Positions 15,226 to 23,022 of a DNA stretch of 23,022 nucleotides are shown here, piece after piece. The DNA is taken from assembly GCA_009731375.1 (NCBI GenBank), contig BJOX01000119.1:683332-706353 (forward strand). Reading direction: 5' to 3'. The stretch is from Paulinella micropora (lineage: Eukaryota; Cercozoa; Imbricatea; Euglyphida). Position 1 is the stretch's first letter; each line of letters starts with the position of its first letter. Below the pieces are notes generated by a model, which was not told where the DNA came from, made no database searches, and saw only the letters and a program-made list of their open reading frames with translations. The position numbers and the translations under genes are program-made.

Positions 15226-15381
15226 TCTAAAAAACGCATCTATGGCATACGTCAAATTGACGACCTCCTCTTACTTATGCTGGCAAACTGGGATGACGAA
15301 CTGGAAAGGAAAGAAGCCCAGCCTCGGAAAATTCTTCAAGCAATACGCGACTCCTGTACCCTAACGGAATCAATATTATGA
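15226..15381 (+). pseudogene. Short reverse-transcriptase-like fragment
   Basis: A 51-codon open stretch reads SKKRIYGIRQIDDLLLLMLA, then NWDDELERKEAQPRKILQAI and RDSCTLTESIL. IDDLLLL within a hydrophobic strand resembles the xxDD box of reverse transcriptases. The segment is bounded by stops with nothing RT-like around it. A chance open frame is possible, since there is only one motif. Confidence 0.3.
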
Positions 15382-15848
15382 GTCACCCTCGCAACCTCAT
15401 GCCTATACATGTGTAACACCCACTGTATACTACATGGTTTTTACGCTATTGGGACTTTACGGGAATTTACTCTGGGAAGTAAGTTCTTGTTATTAAATGT
15501 ATTATAAGATGAATTCTTATTACATTTCCGGTTCTGATTAATATATCCGGTTTTAGTGATGTATTAGGGTAAGGAATATGGAAGATTAGCTAGGAAGCTT
15601 AAATCCCATAGGACCTTAAAACCTAGATTTTACACTTAACCGTTTACCGGCGTGGTGATGATTATTAAAATGCAGATTACACGAATGTGTAGCATTAATA
15701 TGGAATAATCTCCCACATTAATAGCGTTGACCCGATCCTTCTACAGCACCTGTAGTATCCGTTTGAAGTTTGGATAAAAATCACGGAAATTCCGTAAAAT
15801 TTTGCCTTTTTTTTCCCGTGACTGGGATGTTTACGGCTAAATAAAGGG

Positions 15849-16346
15849 AATTGCAAGCCCATGCATATCCATGCCTATCCAATGCAATCCCATGCATAGC
15901 CAATGCAGTCCCATGCAAGCCAATGCATACTCATGCATATCCAATGCAATCCCATGCATAGCCAATGCAGTCCCATGCAAGCCAATGCATATCCATGCAT
16001 ATCCAATGCCATCCCATGCATAGTTAATGCAGTCCCATGCAAGCCCATGCATATCCATGCATATCCAATGCAATCCCATGCATAGCCAATGCAGTCCCAT
16101 GCAAGCCAATGCATACTCATGCATATCCAATGCAATCCCATGCATAGCCAATGCAGTCCCATGCAAGCCAATGCATATCCATGCATATCCAATACAATCC
16201 AATACAATCCAATGCATATCCATGCATATCCAATGCAATCCAATGCATAGCCAATACAATCTAATGCAATCCAATGCATATCCATGCATATCCAATGCAA
16301 TCCAATGAATATCCATGCATATCCAATGCAATCCAATGCAATCCCA
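15849..16346 (+). repeat. 62-bp satellite array, forward block
   Basis: CCAATGCAATCC starts recur at 15879, 15941, 16003, 16065, 16127 and 16189, an exact 62-bp spacing. Each unit is built from smaller CCATGCA/CCAATGCA words and contains ATGCAT. Units degenerate after about 16189. Because the unit lacks stops on the minus strand, 150-160-codon frames appear; they are not genes. Confidence 0.9.
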
Positions 16347-16887
16347 TACCTCCTAGGTGTTAAGGTTCAAGTTTCGAGATCAGGGTCCCACCCTGTTGAT
16401 CTTCAAAACCCCCCTTACCACCTGTTGTTTCCTTTTCCTTGGTTTAGAACAACAAAAAGCACGTCTCGACCAGCCAACAACAGTGACTGATAATCGAAAC
16501 GATGCCTGACACTCTCAACACGGCACAGTCAACAACAGTGACTGATTGCCTCCAATGAGTGAGTCGTTCCAAATTCCAAATTTGTACTTTCAGAGTTCGA
16601 AAAAGGCAAAGGGACTCCAAATGTAATAAGACCGGAGGTCTAGCCTTACGAGCTCAAAGGAAAAGTAACAAAAGGAATTTAATAAACGAAATTGAACACA
16701 ACAGGTTCAAAGCTAACAGCCACTTCTTGAGTAGAAAGGGTTGTCAGAACTGAACCCAAACAACAAGCCAAAGGGAAAACACCGGTCAAGCCGGATGTTC
16801 CTTTGACCGGTTTCAGCTGACACGTTGCATTACGTCCGTAACCTGCACAAATGCCAAAACATAACCACAAAAACACAACCCATAAGT
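16347..16887. other. Unique spacer between inverted satellite blocks
   Basis: About 540 bp without repeats of the flanking satellite. CAACAACAGTGACTGAT occurs twice (about 16474 and 16532), and a perfect ACCGGTCAA/TTGACCGGT hairpin lies near 16783-16811. I see no gene. Confidence 0.5.
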
Positions 16888-17226
16888 GCATGGGACTGCA
16901 TTAACCATGCATGGGATTGCATTGGATATGCATGGATATGCATTGGCTTGCATGAGACTGAATTGGCTATGCATGGGATTGCATTGGATATGCATGGATA
17001 TGCATTGGCTTGCATGGGACTGCATTGGCTATGCATGGGATTGGATTGGATATGCATGGATATGCATGGATATGCATTGGAATGCATTGAATTGCATTGG
17101 ATATGCATTGGGTTGCATGGGACTGCATTGGCTATGCATGGGATTGCATTGGATATGCATGGATATGCATGGATATGCAATAGATTGCATTGAATGCAAT
17201 GAATTGCACTGGATTGCATTGCATTG
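16888..17226 (-). repeat. 62-bp satellite array, inverted block
   Basis: This is the reverse complement of the 15849-16346 satellite with the same 62-bp spacing (GGGATTGCATTGGATATG at 16913 and 16975). Its first unit carries the CATTAAC variant that marks the forward unit near 16022, so the two blocks are related by an inverted duplication and not by chance. The right end is degenerate. Confidence 0.9.
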
Positions 17227-17658
17227 ACCGACGTGAGAGCAGGATTTGCGGAGTTGGCCATGTCAGCTAGAGGTGTGGCTTGCTGGGCTTGCCATGTCCT
17301 TTGCACCTTGACTGGTTGATAATGTGGCTAGGGTCGAGTCTGGTGTGGCGGTGGTCCACGATGGCTCAGACTTGAACAACTTCGATATTCTCAGTCGTCA
17401 GGGATGGAAGTTATTAAATGTATTAATACATGGTTGATATTAATACATGAGTTTTGTTTTTCTCTGATCTTTTCTTTCGGCAACCGGTTGGCTGATATTC
17501 GACTGTAAACTTTGAAGGAGGAAGTGACTAGAAGTCACTAGGGAAGTGGCAGGGTGTCACTACGGATTACAAAGTAAGTTACAGTACTGAATTGGGTGGA
17601 TAAAAGCCGGCTGGAACTCGGGACGGTTACTGGAATCTATACTGTGTGGGACACGCTG
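17227..17658. other. Leader region upstream of the retroelement ORFs, no gene seen
   Basis: Unique sequence with a small palindrome ATGTATTAATACAT near 17418. I looked for a canonical tRNA primer-binding site (TGGTATCAGAGC type) and found none. Part of this may be the 5' LTR or leader of the retrotransposon, but no second LTR is in the window to prove it. Confidence 0.4.
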
Positions 17659-17666
17659 TATAAATA
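17659..17666 (+). promoter_or_regulatory. TATA-box-like sequence
   Basis: TATAAATA lies 109 bp before the ATG of the first retroelement ORF. It is the best match to a TATA box in this region and could drive the element's transcript. Position and sequence are the only evidence. Confidence 0.4.
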
Positions 17667-17774
17667 TGGAGGGACATGACGGTAAAGCCAATCGGACATT
17701 TATGGCTGCATGTCAGATTTCAGTTACTTGGTCAGCTATGACATAGCTGAAGGAGCCGTGGAAAGGAAAAGGAA

Positions 17775-18167
17775 ATGGAGGCGGAGGATCCCGCACTGGA
17801 GGAGGAGGAACCTCCAACAGGTAAACAGGAGGGGAGGGACGAAAGTGAGGAGGGGGAAGGGGAATCGTCAGTCATTTCTGATGGGAATGTTGTTGTTTGG
17901 CAGGGGACCAAGCATTCTCCAAGGATGATTTTGTCGAAGATGAATGAACCGGGGAAACTCGAGGTTAAAGCAGTTCCCACAGGTAACCCTTCTCTCAAGA
18001 GTCGTCACTCTACTCATCGGTTGGATGGTGTTGTGATGCAGGTAACGATTGGACGGGAAAAACGTAATGTCAACGTGGGGAATGTAGGGCCAGAGAAGGC
18101 CAGACAAGTTAATATTATAAATAAACACGTTGTTACGATCGTACCGCAAGATCGCAACCTAATTTGA
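17775..18167 (+). CDS. Retroelement ORF1, small acidic protein (gag position)
   Basis: This 130-codon frame starts at an ATG in a good context (GAAATGG) and ends at TGA 18165-18167. The first 35 residues are very acidic (EEEEPPTGKQEGRDESEEGE), and the rest is mixed, with Val-rich stretches. It holds the position of gag. However, it has no recognisable capsid domain or CCHC zinc knuckle and is far shorter than usual Gag proteins. It overlaps the open part of the pol frame (from 18125), one base back (-1), so the two may be joined by ribosomal frameshifting, or an ancient frameshift mutation has split one ORF. An ATG at 17710 in another frame is an alternative start with no better support. Confidence 0.5.
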   Translation: MEAEDPALEEEEPPTGKQEGRDESEEGEGESSVISDGNVVVWQGTKHSPRMILSKMNEPGKLEVKAVPTGNPSLKSRHSTHRLDGVVMQVTIGREKRNVNVGNVGPEKARQVNIINKHVVTIVPQDRNLI

Positions 18168-21100
18168 ATCTTTTACCGGTTCCGACGTTGAGGTTGAAAA
18201 GGAAAGTTTCTTTCATTCCGGAGCCCGATTGGGGGGCGAAGCCGGTGCCTAAACTGGTAAGGAAGTTGAAACCCGGGTTGAAGGTGACGGATGGTAAGAA
18301 AGAAATAGAAGCCGGTATGTCGAAGAATACTGCTTTTGGTGAAGGGCTCATCAGAAGTGGAGTATCGATACGGAAAGATTTAAAGAATAGTTTTGTTCTT
18401 TTGTCCGACTTAAAAGAACGCCTTGAGGCTATTGAAATGCCGGAACATGCGTTATGCATTACTCAAGTTTACTGTGTAGACTTAGAGAGTGCATGCGATT
18501 TGGCCAATTATACGCAGGCTAACATTAATATCGCGGGCGCAAATTTCATTGAGGCAAACAAGGCGTGGTTGGATAAACACATGTTGCCTATGAAGGGGAG
18601 CATAGAAGGTGTTAATAGAAAAGCGAGGGCGGAGGTGACGGGGACGATGGTTTTAACCATTGAACTCTACTCCGGTAGGTCCTTCAACATCCAATTCTAT
18701 GTCTGCCCGGAATATTCAGGGGGATTGCTGATCGGGTTCAAGCAGCTCAATAAGATGAACACATTGATTGACTGCCGGTCGGGCTTGGTGCACTATGGGA
18801 TTAGTGATGATGACGCAGAGGATATGGTGAGGGGGCGAACGCAAGTTCCTCTCTTTCACGTTGATACTTATGCGGTATCGTACACCAAGTCAGGGGCGAC
18901 TAAAGGGAAGGACCCACATGCTATTGCACGGAGTGCAAAGGTGCAGTTGGTCATACCAAAACCATATCAGCACCCAGCGTTGGACAATTATTACAGGGAT
19001 TTCCAACCGGAGTACCGCGGGTTTGCGGGAAAGGTTGTGAAGGTTGTTCGATGTTGGGACAAGGCAACAGTGGAGGACTTAATTCAGGGCCGGTGTGCTC
19101 AGATTATGGCCTGCACAATGGAAGAACAGAACATGGAGGTGGAAGCGGGGATGGATAGGTTCAGGGATGGTAAAAAGGGGCCTTATGTGTTCCTTCAGAA
19201 CCGATACTGCTTCCATGCGAAAGCATCACAGGGTAATAGACCGTTGTTTGAACCGCTGATGGAAACGCGGGTTTCAACGGGAGGGACGGAGGATGAGATC
19301 AGTGAGTTCGTGGGAAACATGTGGGGTGACAAACCTCTTTGTCCACGGAATTCCGGGGAGACGGCAAAGTTGCTTACGAAATATTTCGAAGGTGACAAAC
19401 CGTTTTCCATGATCTTACCGTTCCATGAGAAAGCGTTATGGGCGGATGAGGTTTTGGACCGGATGATGGATCACCCGATCCCGGTGCCGTCTAGAAAGCA
19501 ACAGTTGGTGATTGCTTGTAGATTGGGCACTAGGGAACAGGGGCTGACATACCGGAACTCACTTAAGGGGTGTGACCTTCAGAAGATACGGGAACAGGCG
19601 TTCACGTGCTTCACGGGGTTTTACACCAAAAGGGCGCCTATCCAGTACGCGTTTATCCTGGATCGGATGGCGAACCTAGGAAAATGGGATGAGTTCTCGG
19701 AAGTCAAGTACCATCAGCAGGAGGTGGAAATGCCCTCCGAGGATGGATTAGTGGAGGATGCGTGGTCGGACATGGCTGAGGCGCCCGAACTTAGGAGTCG
19801 GAAGAACGCTCAGTCATGGGATGAGAGAATGGCTCAAATGCGGGCGGATTGGAAGGGGAATAAAGAAGATCTGAAAAACCTTCAAGGGGTGATGGCTAAG
19901 GAGAAGGAGATCTTTGATCCGCCTAGGCCGGGGACGGTCAAGCATTTTGAGGCACATCTCAGGAAGATTCCGGGGATGAATATCACGCATGCCTCTAGAA
20001 GGTCTATCTTAGGCCGCAGGGAGGAGAGCATTGCCCAGGAAAAGGCGGAGGAGCTACAGGCAGATGATTTCACGGAGTTTTCGGACTCCCCGATTTCGTC
20101 GCATGTACGCATGGTTCCGAAGCCGGATGGGGCGCTTAGATTTTGCGTAAATTACAATCGAGCTAACAAGATCATCGAGGGTGAGCGGTATCCGCTGCCT
20201 AAGATCGATGACTGTATGCGTAAGTTGAAACACGCAAAGTTCTACTCAGTCTTGGACCTCAAAAATGGGTTCTGGCAGATCCCGCTCAGTAGAAAGAGCA
20301 GATGGCTGACAGCGTTTGTGGTAGGAATGACGCTATACCAATGGAAGGTATTGCCAATGGGTCTGAGGAACTCACCAGGCATATTTCAGGCAGCTATGCA
20401 GAAAATGCTGGGTCGGAGATTTGAGGATGGAAGGGCAGGTGGGTTCATGGAGAAATATGGACAGAAGGCAGAGGATTACGCTTTCTCTTACATAGATGAT
20501 ATTATCATCTACTCCAATACTATGGAGGAACATTTAGCCCACATCCAGGATGTTTTCCGACGGGTGAGAGAGTTTGGTCTCAAGGTGAACTTGGACAAGT
20601 GCCAGTTTGCCACCCGACAGGTGACATACCTGGGATATGATATCTCGAACGGGACAGTGGCGATTGCGGCTAAGAAAAGGGATGCTGTGGAAGGCATTAA
20701 GCGGCCTCAGACGCGGTCGGAGTTGTTCTCCTTCATTGCGCTTGCGCAATACTACAGTCAGTTCTTTCCCAAATGGTCGGATACGGTTAAGCCGTTGAGG
20801 GAGCTGTACTTGAAAGGCGATATAAGGGAATGGACGCCTAAACAGGAGGAGACGTTCGAGTTCATTAAGGAAATGTTGACTCGTGATCCCAAGTTTAACA
20901 AGGATTGCATCTTGATGATGCCGGATGTTGATAAACAGTATGTGCTGGACACCGACGCGTCTAAGTACGCGGTCGGGGCAGTCCTACAGCAGTACGATGA
21001 TAGAGGGGTCTTACGGCCGATAATGTATTTGAGTCGGAAACTCAATAAGGCGGAACAGAACTACTGTACGAGGCAGAGGGAGGCCTTGGCAGTGGTTTGG

Positions 21101-22083
21101 TCGTTTATAAGACTCAGGGAATACTTGTGGGGGTCACGGGATATCGTGGTAAGAACGGACCACCAGAACTTGATGTGGTTAATGACGAACGATTGCACGG
21201 GCAGGTTGGCCAGATGGCAGGCCCTACTGTCGTGTTATGACTTCACCGTCAAGTACATTCCCGGCAAGAAGAATATTGTGGCTGACTCTTTGTCAAGGGT
21301 CAATTACTCCACGCCATCCGCATGTCTGGCTGCGATGCAGCAGATGGACGAGTTTGAGGACTTGGCGTTGAGAGTGGATCAAAAGGATATCTTGCCGGCG
21401 AACATGATCTTCTATGCCAATAAGGCACACCCGGGGTCGAGCAGAAAGGAACCTAGGGTGTGGGAGGCAAGGAAAGGGGAATACAGGAAGGTCATGTTGT
21501 CTCAGTTGGAACGGGAGGTTGGCCAAGCAGAGTGCTGTAGAGAGCATTTTGTTGATGAGGCCGTGCAACGCCTGAAAGAATACGAGGCTGATAAAGCCGC
21601 TATTCTGGATGAGGATAAGGCGGAGCATGAGTGTTACTGTTGCCAGGCGCATGCGACACCGGCCATCCGAACCTACCTGGAAGACCCGGGCGTGGAAACA
21701 GCTCCAGAACCGGAGGTGGTTTCTATGGAACCGCTAAGGGATGCTGAGGGGTCGGGGCCGGATTCCAGGCCTCAAGTGGGAATCCAGGTAGAGGATGGTA
21801 CAGTGCGTATTGCGTCACTGGAGGCATGGAGACAGTGCCAGAGGGCCGATGAGGAGTACAAGGGCTTGATCCAGTACTTTCTGGCGGAGGATGAGCTATT
21901 GCTGACGGAAAGAATCCGGACGCAGCTTAAAACTCTGGCATGGCGGGATGGCCTCCTATGGTACACAGGCAAGGCAGCCGAAACGGCCAAGAACCCGGAG
22001 AAGTGGGTTTTATGGGTCCCGGCCAAACTGAGGCAGATGATCTACGTAGCGTCGCACGTGGTCCCGTTGGTTAATCACCCGGG
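18164..22083 (+). CDS. Pol polyprotein: protease-like, RT, RNase H, start of integrase
   Basis: One long frame (numbered from the TTG at 18164) encodes, in order: a protease-like region (about residues 110-210) with the late motif LLIGFKQLNKMNTLIDCRSG; a segment of about 400 residues I cannot assign; reverse transcriptase (about 630-820) with KPDGALRFCVNY, the first catalytic Asp at 698 in SVLDLKNGFWQIPL, and YIDD at 776-779; RNase H (about 925-1045) with LDTDAS (Asp 929), REALAVVW and ADSLSR; a second unassigned spacer with a CYCC cluster at 1157-1160; and the His pair of the integrase zinc finger (His 1298, His 1305). The protease active-site triad, usually DT/SG, reads IAG at 123-125. The correct frame is lost at a G run at 22081-22084. 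RT and RNase H keep their key residues. Confidence 0.9.
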
Positions 22084-22084
22084 G

Positions 22085-22667
22085 TGCAGAGGACGCAGTG
22101 GATTATCAAAAGGAGGTTCTGGTGGGAAGGGATGGATAAGTTTATTAAGGCAAGGGTCAAGGGCTGTACGACCTGTCAACTCAACAAGAAACACCCAGTG
22201 GAGGGTAAGATCCCGGTTGGGAAATTTACATTGCTGGAAAGGCTCTTTGAGTTCCTGCATGTAGACCACGTGGGGCCGTTGCCGCCGGTGGGACCAACGA
22301 AAGATAAATTCTTGTTGACGGTTATTGATAGGGCGAGCAATTATGTCTGGGCGATACCAGTACCTGACACGACGGCCGAGACGACAGCCAGGGAGCTGAT
22401 CGATCGAATCCTATGTGTGGTAGGGGTCCCCAAGACGATTTGCTCAGATAAAGGACCAGCCTTTGATAACGAGCTGATGGAAAGGCTCGCCAAGTTCTAT
22501 GGGGTTCACTGGCAGTACGTTACACCGTACAATCCGAGGGCTAATGGCAAGATTGAGCGGGTGCATAGACCGCTCAAGTCGGCTCTGAGGACCTACTGCA
22601 AGAAAAGTCAACTCCTGTGGAAAGAGGTGGTCCCGAGTTTGGGCCTTATCAGGTGGTACAACAGACG
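22085..22667 (+). pseudogene. Integrase: zinc-finger end and DD35E core, out of frame with pol
   Basis: The reading continues in the frame one base back from pol. RRFWWEGMDKFIKARVKGCT, then TCQLNKK, supplies the Cys pair (codons 22165 and 22174) that completes the HHCC zinc finger begun in pol. The catalytic core follows: FLHVDHVGP (Asp codon 22264), CSDKGPAFDN (Asp codon 22447) and NGKIERVHRP (Glu codon 22555). Spacing is 60 residues between the Asps and 35 between the second Asp and Glu, the DD35E arrangement. The frame change falls at a four-G run, so it could be a one-base loss or a base-calling error. The core ends abruptly at RWYNRR. Confidence 0.85.
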
Positions 22668-23022
22668 GGGCCGTTTAACTATCGGATTAGAGGCAGAGGG
22701 GAGAACAAGATTGTTAATGTTCGCCGCCTTATCAAGTACGATCCGTTCCTAATGGAGAACGAGACGCTGAGGGAAGCGCTCGTCAGGGAAAGGGGGGAGT
22801 TTCAGGACCCTCCTAAACTGGGAACAGATCAGGAACCCGATGGTGGGAAGCCCGATGAGCGGATGGAGGAGATGAAGGCACGAGCCCCCGAGAGGGGTAA
22901 TGGCCTGATCAGCTCCAAAGGGCCTAAGCCCGTGGATAAGGGGTCAGATACGAGTCGCAAACCGCCCACGGAGGCGGCGAAGAGGGCGGCAGATAACGAT
23001 CTGATCTACTCGGAACCGGGAA
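22668..23022 (+). pseudogene. Integrase C-terminal GPY/F module and hydrophilic tail
   Basis: In a third frame the sequence reads GPFNYRIRGRGENKIVNVRR, then LIKYDPF, which fits the GPY/F module at the C-terminus of many Ty3/gypsy integrases. A charged, proline-rich tail (PPKLGTDQEPDGGKPDERME and on) runs to the window edge without a stop. The stretch normally found between the core and this module (about 100 residues or more, including the YNxxxH...STG region) is absent, so a deletion at about 22663-22670 is likely. No chromodomain is visible before the edge. Confidence 0.75.

Larger units (their letters stand above)
17640..23022 (+). mobile_element. Ty3/gypsy-like LTR retrotransposon, 3' part beyond the window
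   Basis: The order protease-like region, reverse transcriptase, RNase H, integrase is that of Ty3/gypsy (Metaviridae-type) elements. Copia elements place integrase before RT. The 5' limit is uncertain: the TATA-like site at 17659 and the first ORF at 17775 are the earliest convincing element sequence. No 3' LTR is present within the window. Two breaks in integrase and the loss of the protease Asp suggest an inactive copy. Base composition is higher in G than the flanking DNA. Confidence 0.9.

Noticed and set aside
15837-16331. 164-codon frame with repeats like ICMDMHGLAWDCIGYAW
   Set aside because: The period is 62 bp, not a multiple of three, and several frames are open, so the apparent repeat protein reflects a stop-free satellite unit.
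15849-17226. Regularly spaced repeats considered as a CRISPR array
   Set aside because: Units are contiguous with no unique spacers, both orientations occur, and the genome is eukaryotic.
17710-17928. 72-codon frame starting 65 bp before ORF1
   Set aside because: It overlaps ORF1 in another frame, is Arg-rich from the reading of a GGA-rich stretch, and has no domain. ORF1 is the better candidate.
22084-22264. Last 60 codons of the long pol frame after 22084
   Set aside because: After the G run this frame reads sequence unlike any integrase, while the frame one base back carries the Cys pair and the catalytic core. The tail is a frameshift product.

Overview
This is nuclear DNA from a eukaryote that uses two-component signalling. 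It has phase-consistent GT-AG introns, very long and varied microsatellites, Tc1/mariner-type DNA transposons, hairpin (foldback) elements, a tRNA-derived SINE-like unit and a Ty3/gypsy-like retrotransposon. A canonical receiver domain makes animals unlikely and fits an alga, another protist, a fungus or a plant. I cannot name the species. There are three assembly gaps, at 2335-2344, 6347-6415 and 6963-6972.

Positions 1-956: a SINE-like unit with Pol III A and B boxes, followed by about 440 bp of (TTA)n and a CA/TA/TG compound repeat. Positions 990-8606, and possibly on to 12733: one plus-strand gene in at least nine short exons. These encode a Ser/Pro/Thr-rich region, a Lys-rich linker, a complete response-regulator receiver domain spread over five exons (4122-8034), and a short basic tail. 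Every inferred junction keeps the reading frame. From 990 to a possible stop at 12731-12733 the spliced length is 1386 nt (461 codons plus stop), with the 5' end outside what I can resolve. The introns are mostly (ATCT)n, (CATA)n, (CT)n and (CA)n arrays. Decayed copies of the exon edges lie inside them: three copies of the end of exon 2, three of the first receiver exon and five of the second.

Positions 8607-12631: a large putative intron or 3' flank. It holds two adjacent TA-flanked Tc1/mariner-type elements with broken transposase remnants, then about 780 bp of (CATA)n followed by about 560 bp of its complement (TATG)n, which together could form a giant hairpin. Positions 13100-15400: mostly featureless AT-rich DNA, with two foldback elements that have unrelated arms but share a 52-bp core, and a short RT-like fragment. 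Positions 15849-17226: two blocks of a 62-bp satellite in opposite orientation.

Positions 17659-23022: a Ty3/gypsy-like retrotransposon that continues past the window edge. It has a small acidic first ORF overlapping the pol frame, then a protease-like region lacking the catalytic Asp, reverse transcriptase, RNase H and a DD35E integrase. The integrase is broken by a frameshift in a G run and by an apparent internal deletion, so this copy looks inactive. Two long segments of pol match nothing I recognise.
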